Assembly: GCA_963809875.1 (NCBI GenBank)
Contig: CAWELC010000005.1
Span: 744,001-808,000, forward strand
Direction: 5' to 3'
Source of the DNA: JAFGAS01 sp963809875
Lineage (GTDB): Bacteria > Desulfobacterota > Zymogenia > Zymogenales > Zymogenaceae
DNA length: 64,000 nt
The position numbers were made by a program, and so were the translations under genes. Shown here in pieces: positions 17,086 to 24,795 of this stretch (position 1 is its first letter; every line of letters starts with the position of its first letter). The notes beneath the pieces were generated by a model. That model was not told the DNA's origin. It saw only the letters and a list, made by a program, of their open reading frames with translations, and ran no database searches.

Positions 17086-17254
17086 GGAATACTCCTCTCG
17101 TGTTTCTGTATTGTTGTCGCAGCGATAGTAGCAGTGCGGGCGGGCAAAGTCAAGCAGTGTCGGCCGCGCTGCCACCCCGGCGGATGGCCGAACCCGGACG
17201 CGATCGCGCCTGAGCGGAGGATAGTGCGCCATTGCGGTAAAGCAATGCGGCCCG

Positions 17255-17331
17255 GCGGCCGGGGCGGGGCATAGCCCACAAAATATATGTAAATTTATTT
17301 ATTTGCTTAGTGCAACGATTTTGAATATAGT
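17255..17331 (+). repeat. promoter-bearing repeat, copy 1
   Basis: About 77 bases resembling 20226-20303: both run GGGC(A)GGGCATAG, then an AT-rich part with AAATATA-GTAAAT, then TTAGTG--ACGATTTTGAATATA. The segment ends in TTGCTT, 17 bases and TATAGT (17303-17331), a usable sigma-70-type promoter for the small gene at 17374. Confidence 0.6.
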
Positions 17332-17373
17332 CGGGTAAAAGAGTATACCGATCTCTCTTGAAGGAGGCATAGC

Positions 17374-17535
17374 ATGACCTATCGCAGAGGAAAAGGCAAA
17401 GACCTGTGGCATTGGTGCAAGAACTGCTCCGGCTGGCCGTTATCCAAATATGAAGAGCAGGAAACGAAACCACCCGATGAGGAACTCTGCGAAGAATGCA
17501 AGGGAAAAGAAAGGGGCGGTAACTGCCGAGGTTAA
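17374..17535 (+). CDS. 53-residue WHWCKNC zinc-ribbon protein, copy 1
   Basis: A very short gene with AAGGAGG eight bases before its ATG and a promoter upstream. The product MTYRRGKGKDLWHWCKNCSG continues with WPLSKYEEQ and a second Cys pair, LCEECKGKE. Two CxxC pairs about 27 residues apart suggest a zinc ribbon; the basic start and aromatic WHW could contact nucleic acid or protein. A diverged copy lies 0.7 kb downstream at 18222-18395, sharing KDLWHWCKNC/EDLWHWCKNC, WPL, LCEEC and GKE. The conserved Cys pairs amid differing residues argue that both are translated. I do not know the function. Confidence 0.7.
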   Translation: MTYRRGKGKDLWHWCKNCSGWPLSKYEEQETKPPDEELCEECKGKERGGNCRG

Positions 17536-17660
17536 TCCGGGAAAAGACCTGCCCGCCCTTGCTCTGTGCCGCCCGTCGTCTATAAACCGTTATTGCGGGC
17601 CGCGCCGTGTCCGTCCCTTTTCTTTGCGGGGGGGGGTAGAGGGCTGGATCGGGGCCCCCG

Positions 17661-18111
17661 CGAAAACGAAGTTTTCGTGGGGTGATACCCGGACACGACA
17701 AGTCGTGTCCCTACGGGTCGTAAGGTCGATACGTGTTAGAACCTGTAGGGGCAGCATATATGCTGCCCGTCTTTTCCACGCGCTGGGTGGCACGGGCGAA
17801 CCGTAGGTTGCCCGTGGCGTGATGGAAGTAGCCCACCGGACACCACATGTGGTGTCCCTACGGGTGTCAGGCCGATCGCCGTAGAATCTGTAGGGCAGCA
17901 TGCTAGTGACCGCCACATTGTCATTGCGAGCTCCCGTACGGGCGTGGAGTGTGCCCGTCATCCCTGCACCCGCGTAACCGTAATTGCGAGGGGCCGAAGG
18001 CCCCGTGCAATCCCCCCACTGTCACCGCGATCCACAACCCGTCATTGCGAGGAGGCGGCAGCTTGCTCGCTTGGGTCGGGAGGGCGATCCCCCGCGAAAT
18101 CGCAGATTTCG
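17661..18111. repeat. cluster of palindromes and CATTGCGAG elements
   Basis: Between the two zinc-ribbon genes lie: CGAAAAC/GTTTTCG (17661-17677); GGACACGACA palindrome (17691-17710); GGGCAGCATATATGCTGCCC (17749-17768); GGACACCACATGTGGTGTCC (17838-17857); three elements beginning TCATTGCGAG or TAATTGCGAG (near 17921, 17981 and 18041); and CGAAATC/GATTTCG (18095-18111). Most are linked by CTACGGG or CTGTAGGG. No gene is apparent from 17536 to 18221. Confidence 0.7.
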
Positions 18112-18221
18112 TGGGGTGATGATGTGCGGCGGGCATGAGGCCGACGAAATATTCGTGAAGTTTTTCTTTGACTTTTACTACAGATAGGGATACGTTCGTG
18201 CGATCAACGGGAGGAGACATC

Positions 18222-18395
18222 GTGAACTATCGCAGGGTGAAAGGCGAAGACCTCTGGCACTGGTGCAAGAACTGCTCGTGTTGGCCGCTAACCGACTTCT
18301 TCCTGAGGGAATTAAGACCGTCCGACGATAAGCTCTGCGAAGAATGCAGGGGAAAGGAAATAGACGATAACTGTCGGGATCGGTACAACTCCTAG
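18222..18395 (+). CDS. 57-residue WHWCKNC zinc-ribbon protein, copy 2
   Basis: Starts at GTG with GGGAGGAG about six bases upstream. The product VNYRRVKGEDLWHWCKNCSC continues WPLTDFFLRELRPSDD, then KLCEECRGKEIDDNC. The arrangement of NYRR, DLWHWCKNC, WPL, LCEEC and GKE matches the gene at 17374-17535, while the linker differs. An extra Cys follows the first pair. A longer in-frame start at 18168 exists, but the RBS and the copy-1 alignment favour the GTG. Probably a small metal-binding adaptor or regulator. Function is unknown. Confidence 0.68.
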   Translation: MNYRRVKGEDLWHWCKNCSCWPLTDFFLRELRPSDDKLCEECRGKEIDDNCRDRYNS

Positions 18396-18672
18396 CCACT
18401 TCGATCGGCGCCCGTCTCATAAGACGTCAATGACCGCTGGTGACCGGGGCGGCCGACCTCCGGGCCGGCAGCGGTCCCACGTGGTGCGGGGCTGTTAAAA
18501 CCCGCGCGGCGGCGCGGAAGAAGATCAGCCCCGTACCGGCCGCTGTTTCCCGGTCTCTCGGCTTCACAGGGCATAGATATCCCTTACGGCAGGGCAAGGC
18601 CCTGCGGCCCGTCGTTGTGAAACAATAGATGACGCGAATCTGGCTCCCCGTTTCTTTGTCGGCCGACGCCGG

Positions 18673-18927
18673 CTATCGCCCCTGCTCGCCCGCCTTCCTG
18701 GACGATTCCAGGATGTGCGCGACGTCCTGTTCCGTCAATCCGAGCTCGCTGTTTCTGACGCGGCATATCACCTGGGCCTCTTCCCACGTCGCGCCCCAAT
18801 GACCGGGGGCGTTCTCCACGCCCGAAATCGTGTGCCGTCCGGGGCGATCGGCGTAGACGACCCAGGGGGCAAATCCGAAATAGTCCAGCTCGTTGGGATC
18901 TATGACATAGCAGTAGGTGTTAGGCAT
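18673..18927 (-). CDS. 84-residue hypothetical protein
   Basis: Small soluble protein starting MPNTYCYVIDPNELDYFGFA and containing WVVYADRPGRHTISG, then a helical end with LTEQDVAHILESSRKAGEQ. The ATG at 18927 has AAAGGAG nine bases upstream, which makes it more credible than longer in-frame starts. No Cys pairs, signal peptide or membrane segment. The C-terminal helix could be a DNA- or protein-binding end, but there is no recognisable domain. It stands alone in the repeat-rich zone. Confidence 0.6.
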   Translation of the reverse strand: MPNTYCYVIDPNELDYFGFAPWVVYADRPGRHTISGVENAPGHWGATWEEAQVICRVRNSELGLTEQDVAHILESSRKAGEQGR

Positions 18928-19241
18928 ACGTATGACTCCTTTACCGTGTAGTTTAGATATCGACCGGGTTGTTATTCCGCTTTCGGTATTGACCGAGCAT
19001 GCCACGCCTCTGATAAAGCAATAACGGTGCCATAGCGTCCCGCGCCCCGTCCTTTCCGCTGGAGGTGACCGGCGGCGCGGCCACGGTTTACTATATTGAT
19101 AACAGACCGTTTTCCGGTTTCGGTGACGTCCGCGGGCGGCCGGTCCGAGAAAAGTTCGGCCACACCGTGCGCCGACCGGACCGGTTTGGTTATTATTTTT
19201 TGCGGGGTGTAAGATAATGGGCAAATCCCGATGTCAAACGA

Positions 19242-19591
19242 ACACCACATGTGGTGTCCCTACGGTGTGTCAGGCCGATCCGTGTAAGAATTTGTACGGG
19301 CGGCATTAATGCCGCCCGTTTTTTCCTCTCCGTTGGGTGGGGGTAGTGCGCTTGATCGGGGCCCCCGTGTATTCACCGTCATTGCGAGCCCCGAAGGGGC
19401 GTGGCAATCTCAAGGTTGCCAAAGGCCATTGAGTCGTTAATGTCTCCGACGGCTCTGAGATTGCTTCGGTCGTTTCACTCCCTCGCAATGACGAGCAGCG
19501 TATCGGCTGGATACCGCGAACCCGAGTCTCCACGGATGCTGCCCGTCCGTAATAACCCGTCATTGCGAGGGGCCGAAGGCCCCGTGGCAAA
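19242..19591. repeat. palindromes and CATTGCGAG elements
   Basis: Palindrome ACACCACATGTGGTGT (19242-19257), then GGGCGGCATTAATGCCGCCC (19298-19317), a CATTGCGAG element with its own small hairpin (CCCCGAAGGGG, 19379-19410), an inverted partner ending CCTCGCAATGAC (about 19451-19492) and another copy with GGGGCCGAAGGCCCC (about 19559-19591). They belong to the same families as at 17.7 and 23-25 kb. The rest of 18928-19620 shows no gene. Confidence 0.65.
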
Positions 19592-19620
19592 CTAGTCGCC
19601 CGTCTTTTTACCCGCCCCTC

Positions 19621-20168
19621 GTGAAACTGCTGAGACTCTGAAACTGGTGAAACTATCCTTCCCCGTGAATCTCGCACAACTATGACAACCATCACAACTA
19701 TCCCGTAAAGGATAGTGATATCGGGAACATCCATGGTTGTAGGCGCACCGCGGCCAAATACAACCAAATACAACCATAACAACCATCCAATAGCCGTTAT
19801 ATTTGTGCCCCCCTAAGGGAAAGGGGTGCGGCCGGTGCGTGCAAAGATGACAAAGATGGCAAAGATCCCCGATAGAGTAATGAAATTATATACATACATC
19901 TTTGCAGGATTATTGCTTCCCGTACAATGATATGCAAAGATAACCGGCCGCCGCCCCCGGCGGGAGAGGCCGGGAAGGTGGAATGTTTGTGATCTTTGTC
20001 ATCTTTGTCATCTTTGCCACGTTTGCATCTTTGCGGTGGTTGTTATAGTTTATTATAGTTGTTATAGTTGTATGGGTTACCTGGGGGGAGATGATTGCAC
20101 GGGGGCAGGGTTGCGGGGTTTGGCCGGTTTCAGTGGTTTCACAGTTTCAGTAGCTTCACGGTTTCAGG
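19621..20168. repeat. nested imperfect inverted repeat made of three blocks of short repeats
   Basis: Left half, in order: block A (19621-19655, GTGAAACT/CTGAAACT-like units), block B (19674-19701 and 19754-19788, ACAACTAT/ACAACCAT-like units), block C (19840-19866, AAAGATGAC/AAAGATGGC units). Right half, in reverse order and complement: C' (19990-20018, GATCTTTGTCATCTTTGTCA), B' (20035-20072, GGTTGTTATAGT-like units), A' (20127-20168, GTTTCAGTGGTTTCACAG). The A-B-C/C'-B'-A' order means the whole region could fold as one interrupted hairpin. There is no plausible gene inside. Confidence 0.7.
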
Positions 20169-20225
20169 GGTATTGTGGTATGTCTCTCCCTACCGGGAGA
20201 AAGGAAAACGCCAGACCCCGGCCCG

Positions 20226-20303
20226 GCGGCGGGGCAGGGCATAGAGCCTATGAAATATACGTAAATATTATGTATTGATTAGTGTTACGATTTTGAATAT
20301 AAT
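20226..20303 (+). repeat. promoter-bearing repeat, copy 2
   Basis: Counterpart of 17255-17331. It ends in TTGATT, 17 bases, TATAAT (20275-20303), a strong sigma-70-type promoter about 100 bases before the AT-rich gene at 20401. The two copies share the promoter and the GC-rich GGGCATAG start but serve unrelated genes. Confidence 0.6.
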
Positions 20304-20400
20304 TCGAATAAGGGAAGATGGGTGACGTTTTGTAACGCCAAGGAGTAAGCGACAACAAAAGGCCTGCCCCCTTTTCTTCCCTATTAAAGAAGGTATCCTG

Positions 20401-21143
20401 ATGTCAATATCTAGACCATATCGAAGGACGTATCGACCTCAAATATTCGGCGTTGAAGGTGGCGACTATTTTCTTCATCCCAAATTCGCGGAGTCACCAC
20501 GACATTTCATACGCGCTTTCTTGCTTATACAAAAGGATCTCATACAGCTTTTTGATTATATTGAGCCGTCCGATATTAATAGGGGGTGTTATTCGTTTCG
20601 TATTAATGAGCTCCTTTTTCTGATCTTGTGTCGAAATTGAGGCAAACTGCAAGGCAATCCTAATCGAAAACGGTTATACTAAATCGGGCATCTGGAATAT
20701 GAACGACTATAAGAAGATCGAGACTTCTCACCGTCTATCTTCTTATGCTGTAAAGCTTCCCGTATGGAGTGGTAATGAAAGTGTACGGCAACCTTTTAGT
20801 GCGTGGTCAGAGAACGGTAAACTAAAATGGTACGAAGCCTATAATGATACAAAGCATGATCGTTACGCTACTTTTCGAAAAGCTAACTTTGAGAATATGA
20901 TCGATGCCGTATCGGGACTTCTTATAATACTATCCGCGCAATTCTGGATTGAGGACTATACTCCAAGACCAGCATGGTTTTTCCGAACACGCATCTGACG
21001 ATGGTATGGAACCAGCTATCGGGGATTATTTCAGAGTTAAATTCCCGGACGATTGGCCCGAGGAAGAATGCTATGATTTCGATTGGCAGGATCTAGAAAA
21101 CGAAGAAGACCCTTTCGAACAGATTAGTTATAATAATCCATGA
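20401..21143 (+). CDS. AT-rich orphan gene, hypothetical protein (two apparent frameshifts)
   Basis: About 246 residues once one extra A near 20634 and one extra T near 20983 are removed; both lie in homopolymers. Seen: a start MSISRPYRRTYRPQIFGVEG, a middle part WYEAYNDTKHDRYATFRKAN followed by a hydrophobic helix (SGLLIILSAQFW), and an acidic end (DDWPEEECYDFDWQDLENEE). The Tyr-Asn-x-x-Lys-His-x-Arg pattern resembles hypothetical proteins with HEPN-like helical folds, but the RNase motif is not evident, so I do not assign it. Base composition is clearly more AT-rich than its neighbours, suggesting recent transfer. Start supported by AAGAAGG and a strong promoter. Confidence 0.65.
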
Positions 21144-21218
21144 AATAGAAAGGGGTCAAGTCCTTTCTTGACACTTACGTATTCGCTTTGCTTTTTCCAA
21201 AGCCATCGAACATAAAAA

Positions 21219-21241
21219 GGCGCCCCCTCCCCGGGGGCGCC
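21219..21241 (-). terminator. intrinsic terminator
   Basis: Perfect nine-base stem GGCGCCCCC/GGGGGCGCC around a five-base loop, followed on the minus strand by TTTTT. It ends the lipoprotein transcript from 21653 and may also act on the plus strand. Confidence 0.75.
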
Positions 21242-21281
21242 TTTGCGTTCTGCGCTTCGAGTGCATCGATCAATCGCGGCG

Positions 21282-21653
21282 TTACAGGCCCACGGCGGCT
21301 ACAGCTTCCGCGTAGAGCCTGCCGACCTCCGCGACGAGGGCCGTAACATCGCCCATCAGCGCGGTCCACTGATCGGCGCCGGCTCCCTTGAGCTCCTCGA
21401 GCTTGGCCTTGGCTTCGTCCATCTTGACCTTGGCCGCATCGATCTTGGCGATGGCCTCTTCCTTGGCCGGGCTGGGCAGCGCCTCCGCCTTCTTGGCCAG
21501 GTCGTCGATCTTGGCCTTGTAGTCGTCGAGCGTCGCCTGGGTCTTGGTGATGAACGCGTCCTTTACGCTTGCCGCCTTCTCGCACCCGGGCATAAACGCC
21601 ACGGCCAGCGCAACGGCGACCGCCACAACCAGCAGCAGCTTGAATGATTTCAT
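21282..21653 (-). CDS. small lipoprotein with a coiled-coil body
   Basis: A 123-residue exported protein. The signal peptide MKSFKLLLVVAVAVALAVAF ends in a lipobox, MPGC, so Cys24 would be lipid-modified. The mature part is Ala/Lys-rich and helical: ATLDDYKAKIDDLAKKAEAL and AKIDAAKVKMDEAKAKLEEL show heptad spacing typical of a coiled coil. This looks like an envelope spacer or murein-lipoprotein-like protein, though it lacks the Lpp C-terminal Lys. Start supported by AAGGAGG; a promoter and a terminator frame it, so it is a one-gene unit likely to be expressed well. Confidence 0.82.
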   Translation of the reverse strand: MKSFKLLLVVAVAVALAVAFMPGCEKAASVKDAFITKTQATLDDYKAKIDDLAKKAEALPSPAKEEAIAKIDAAKVKMDEAKAKLEELKGAGADQWTALMGDVTALVAEVGRLYAEAVAAVGL

Positions 21654-21688
21654 TGTTTTTCCTCCTTACACGCTATAAATGTCACTAA

Positions 21689-21716
21689 AGTATACCATGA
21701 ATATTGCCCGTCGCAA
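21689..21716 (-). promoter_or_regulatory. promoter of the lipoprotein gene
   Basis: On the minus strand: TTGCGA, 16 bases, TATACT, about 36 bases before the lipoprotein start. Confidence 0.5.
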
Positions 21717-21794
21717 GGCCCGACGAAAAAAAACAGTTCGCCCGGGACCGCCGCCCCGCACCTCTTATTTCTTCTCCCGCCGCCAAAAAAACTC

Positions 21795-21823
21795 TTGACA
21801 ACCCATTTCAGCCCTGCTATATA
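21795..21823 (+). promoter_or_regulatory. strong sigma-70-type promoter
   Basis: TTGACA (perfect -35), 17 bases, TATATA, about 115 bases before the flavoprotein gene at 21937. Confidence 0.6.
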
Positions 21824-21849
21824 CTTAAAGCATGAAGTTATACTTTAAG
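21824..21849. promoter_or_regulatory. inverted repeat CTTAAAG-N12-CTTTAAG overlapping the transcription start
   Basis: Two perfectly complementary seven-base arms begin directly after the -10 box of the promoter at 21795-21823. This position suits a repressor operator for the flavoprotein gene. No regulator gene is adjacent. Confidence 0.35.
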
Positions 21850-21936
21850 CTTTTCAATTAAGATCAGGTCAGGCCGGGGGGGTTCGCGACCATGTACTGC
21901 ATTGACCAGGCCCCCGCATCATCCACCGGAGGCGTT

Positions 21937-22924
21937 ATGATAAAGACCCGTATCACCGAAATGCTCAAGATCAAATACCCCATCCTCATGGGCGGGATGC
22001 ACTGGGTGTCGTTTGCCGAGATGGTCGCGGCCGTGGCCGACGCCGGCGGCCTGGGCTTTCTGCCGTCGGCCTCCTTCGAGTCGACCGAAGCCCTGCGCAA
22101 GGAAGTCAGGCGCGCCCGGGACCTCACCGACGGGCCTTTCGGCATCAATATCTCGATGCTCCCGGACGTATCGCCCGGCGAGCAGACGCTGGAGATCGTC
22201 CGCATGGGCATCGAGGAGAAGGTCGCGGCATTCGAGACGGCGGGCCGCTCGCCCGAGCCCTTCATCGGGCTGACCAAGGCCGCGGGCGTCCCCCTCATCC
22301 ACAAGATCACCCAGGTGCGCTTTGCCAAGAAGGCCGAGCAGGTCGGGGCGGACGCGGTGGTCATCGTGGGGTTCGAGGGCGGGGGGCATCTGGGCATGGC
22401 CGACGTCGCCTCGACGGTGCTCATCAACAAGGCCGCGCGGGTGCTCTCGGTCCCGGTGATCGCCGCGGGCGGCATCGTGGACGGCAGGGGGCTGCTTGCG
22501 GCGCTGGCCTTGGGGGCCGACGGCGTGCTCATGGGCACAAGGTTTCTGGCCAGTCAAGGAGACGCCCATCCACGAGAACTTCAAGAAGTGGATCGTGGAC
22601 CATACCGAAAACGACACGTCGGTGGTGATGCGCTCCATCAAGAACCCGATGCGCGTCATGGACAACGCCACGGCAAAGACGGTCTGCGAGATCGAGGCGC
22701 GGGGCACGACGCTGGAGGAGATCCTGACGTACGCGGCCGGCAAGTTCGGCAAGCAGGCCTACAACAGCGGCGACGTGGACATGGGGATCATCTCGGTCAG
22801 CGAGGGGATCGGCGTCATCGACGAGATCAAGTCGATCAAGGAGATCATGAACGACATCATCAGCGAGGCCGAGACGTCGCTGAAGCGCCTCGAAAAGATC
22901 ATGGGGGACGGAAAGGGAAGGTAG
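21937..22924 (+). CDS. nitronate monooxygenase-like FMN protein, copy 1 (one apparent frameshift)
   Basis: TIM-barrel flavoprotein of the nitronate monooxygenase/FabK family (2-nitropropane dioxygenase-like). Seen: MIKTRITEMLKIKYPILMGG at the start, VGFEGGGHLGM (substrate/FMN region), AAGGIVDGRGLLAALALGAD and VLMGTRF. One extra base near 22553 breaks the frame; the corrected product is 328 residues, matching the 329-residue paralog at 23620. Members detoxify nitronates or act as enoyl reductases or other NAD(P)H-flavin oxidoreductases; next to acyl-CoA genes, a reductase role is possible. Start supported by GGAGG. Strong promoter at 21795. Confidence 0.82.
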
Positions 22925-22997
22925 GACACCACGCACCCGGGGAGTCGGGCGGACGGCGGGGTTATCCGTGCCACCGGGAGCGTATGAGAATCCGTAG

Positions 22998-23300
22998 GGG
23001 TCGCATATATGCGACCCGCAAAGTGGCGGGAGAGGACGGACACCACAAGTGGTGTCCCTACGGGTTCAAACACGAATCGTCCTGACATACCGTAGGGACA
23101 CGATTCATCGTGTCCGGCAGCTGCCTTCAGGAGGGTCCGTCAGGAGAGGAGAGAAACGAGAAACAGTATTCACAACCCGTCATTGCGGGGAGCGGAGCGG
23201 CCAGGCGATTCCCAACAGAAATACCGGAAATGTCTTTTGCCATTGAGATTTCCTCCTTTATCTTGGGATAGCCACGTTGCTTCGCTCCTCGCAATGACGC
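22998..23300. repeat. palindrome and CATTGCG cluster between the two flavoprotein genes
   Basis: GGGTCGCATATATGCGACCC (22998-23017), GGACACCACAAGTGGTGTCC (23038-23057), a GGACACGATTC-centred near-palindrome (23096-23115), then CATTGCG-type elements in both orientations near 23180-23300. Each of the first three is joined to CCGTAGGG or CCCTACGGG. Confidence 0.7.
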
Positions 23301-23354
23301 TACGATCACTCCGCGACAATGGGGCTGCCGGCGCCACCCCACACGTGTTAGAAT

Positions 23355-23496
23355 CCGTAGGGGTCGCATATATGCGACCCGCAAGACGGCGGGAGAGGAC
23401 GGGCGGCTAGATTGCCACGCCTCCTACGGAGGCTCGCAATGACAATGATAATCGCCGCCGAAAGGCGGCACTGTTAGCTTGCCGCCCCTACGGGTG
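23355..23496. repeat. composite direct repeat, copy 1
   Basis: About 140 bases containing, in order, CCGTAGGGGTCGCATATATG and the rest of its palindrome, GGCGGGAGAGGACGGGCGGCT, a GATTGCCACGCC...CTCGCAATGAC element, AATGATAATCGCCGCC and GCCGCCCCTACGGG. The same series recurs at 24796-24940 with few changes, so the two copies flank the gene at 23620. Another ACACCACATGTGGTGT palindrome follows at 23527-23544. Confidence 0.75.
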
Positions 23497-23619
23497 CTAA
23501 CGGGAAATACCTGAGCATACCGTAGGGACACCACATGTGGTGTCTATTTGACTCGCTCACAATGACACGCTAAAATAGGCTATTTTAATTCCATACACAT
23601 CGCGTAGTTAGGAGGACAT

Positions 23620-24609
23620 ATGATCAAGACGGCGATTACCGAGATGTTCGGCGTCAAGCATCCCATCATCTGCGGGGCCATGATGTGGCTCTCGATCCCG
23701 CCGCTGTGCGCGGCCATATCCGAGGCGGGCGGGCTGGGCAACCTCACCGCGGGCAACTACGAGACCGAGGACGAGTTCAGGGCAGCCATCAAAGACGTCA
23801 GGAAGCGCACCGACAAGCCCTTCATGGTGGCCATCACGATCCTCCCGTCGCTCAGGATCACCGCCGAGCACCACGCGATGTACGTCAAGGTCTGCGCCGA
23901 CGAGCGGATCGCGGGCGTCGAGATCTCCGGCGCTCCCCTGGACAAGGGGCTCGGGATGGACGCCATCGAGATGCTCAAGAAGGCAAACGTCAAGATGTTC
24001 CAGAAGGTGGGGGCGGTGCGGCACGCGGTCCACGCCGAGAAGGTGGGCTACGACGGTATCTACGCCGCGGGCATCGAGGAGGGGGGCCACCCGCTTTCCG
24101 ACGACGTGAGCACGATGGTGCTGACCCCCCGGATCGCCGAGAGTGTCAAGATCCCGGTGGTCACCGTGGGCGGCGTGGCCGACGGGCGGGGACTGGCGGC
24201 TGCGCTGACGCTGGGCGCACAGGGTGTCATGATGGCAAGCCGCTTCGTGGCCACCACGGAGTGCCCCTGCCACGACAACATCAAGGAGGAGCTCTGCCGC
24301 CGCCAGGAGATGGACACGACGATCTTCGGCCGCTCCATCGGGCTGCAGGGCCGCGCGCTCATGAGCGACGTGATCCGTGACGTGATCGCCATCGAGGAAA
24401 AGAGCGGAAAGCTCGAAGACCTCATCCCGCTGATCTCCGGCATGCGCATCAAGAAGGCCTGGGAGACCGGCGACGTGAACTACGCGCCGCTCATGGTGGG
24501 CCAGTCCATCGGGCTTATCAAGAAGGTCATGGGCGTCAAGGAGATGATGGACTCGATGGTCAAACAGGCCGAGGATATCCTGAAGCAGAAGAACAAGATG
24601 TTCGCGTAG
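23620..24609 (+). CDS. nitronate monooxygenase-like FMN protein, copy 2
   Basis: Intact 329-residue paralog of the protein at 21937. Same layout: MIKTAITEMFGVKHPIICGA at the start, AAGIEEGGHPLSDDV, VGGVADGRGLAAALTLGAQG and VMMASRF. Both share the IK-T-ITEM start and similar C-terminal regions, so they arose by duplication. Differences at GGHPL versus GGHLGM suggest different substrates. The start has AGGAGG six bases upstream. Transcribed toward the ligase at 25035-26711, which lies on the opposite strand, with a shared bidirectional terminator between them. The reaction is uncertain: NAD(P)H-dependent flavin oxidoreductase is the safe description. Confidence 0.88.
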   Translation: MIKTAITEMFGVKHPIICGAMMWLSIPPLCAAISEAGGLGNLTAGNYETEDEFRAAIKDVRKRTDKPFMVAITILPSLRITAEHHAMYVKVCADERIAGVEISGAPLDKGLGMDAIEMLKKANVKMFQKVGAVRHAVHAEKVGYDGIYAAGIEEGGHPLSDDVSTMVLTPRIAESVKIPVVTVGGVADGRGLAAALTLGAQGVMMASRFVATTECPCHDNIKEELCRRQEMDTTIFGRSIGLQGRALMSDVIRDVIAIEEKSGKLEDLIPLISGMRIKKAWETGDVNYAPLMVGQSIGLIKKVMGVKEMMDSMVKQAEDILKQKNKMFA

Positions 24610-24628
24610 CGGGGAGACGTAGGGAACC

Positions 24629-24668
24629 GCCGTCATTGCGAGCCCCCGACAGGGGGCGCGGCAATCCC
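24629..24668. repeat. CATTGCGAG element
   Basis: GTCATTGCGAGCCCCCGACA followed by GGGGGCGCGGCAATCCCC. This is the same element type as near 17921 and 19379, with an internal G/C hairpin. Confidence 0.6.
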
Positions 24669-24795
24669 CTGACTACTCCTGAGGAACGGTTCTCAAAGTG
24701 ATGCGCTTTACCTATAGTCAAGGGAATTGACGATCACTCCAAAAGGCACGCTTTTGTGGGGCCCCGATCAAGCGCTCTCCTCCCACGCAAAGAAA

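Noticed and set aside
17661..18111. CRISPR-like series of repeats
   Set aside because: The repeats are palindromes of several classes with irregular spacing and no cas genes, so this is not a CRISPR array.
20401..21143. HEPN-type toxin
   Set aside because: The Lys-His-x-Arg segment is suggestive, but the R-x4-6-H motif is not evident and no antitoxin partner is adjacent; left as hypothetical.
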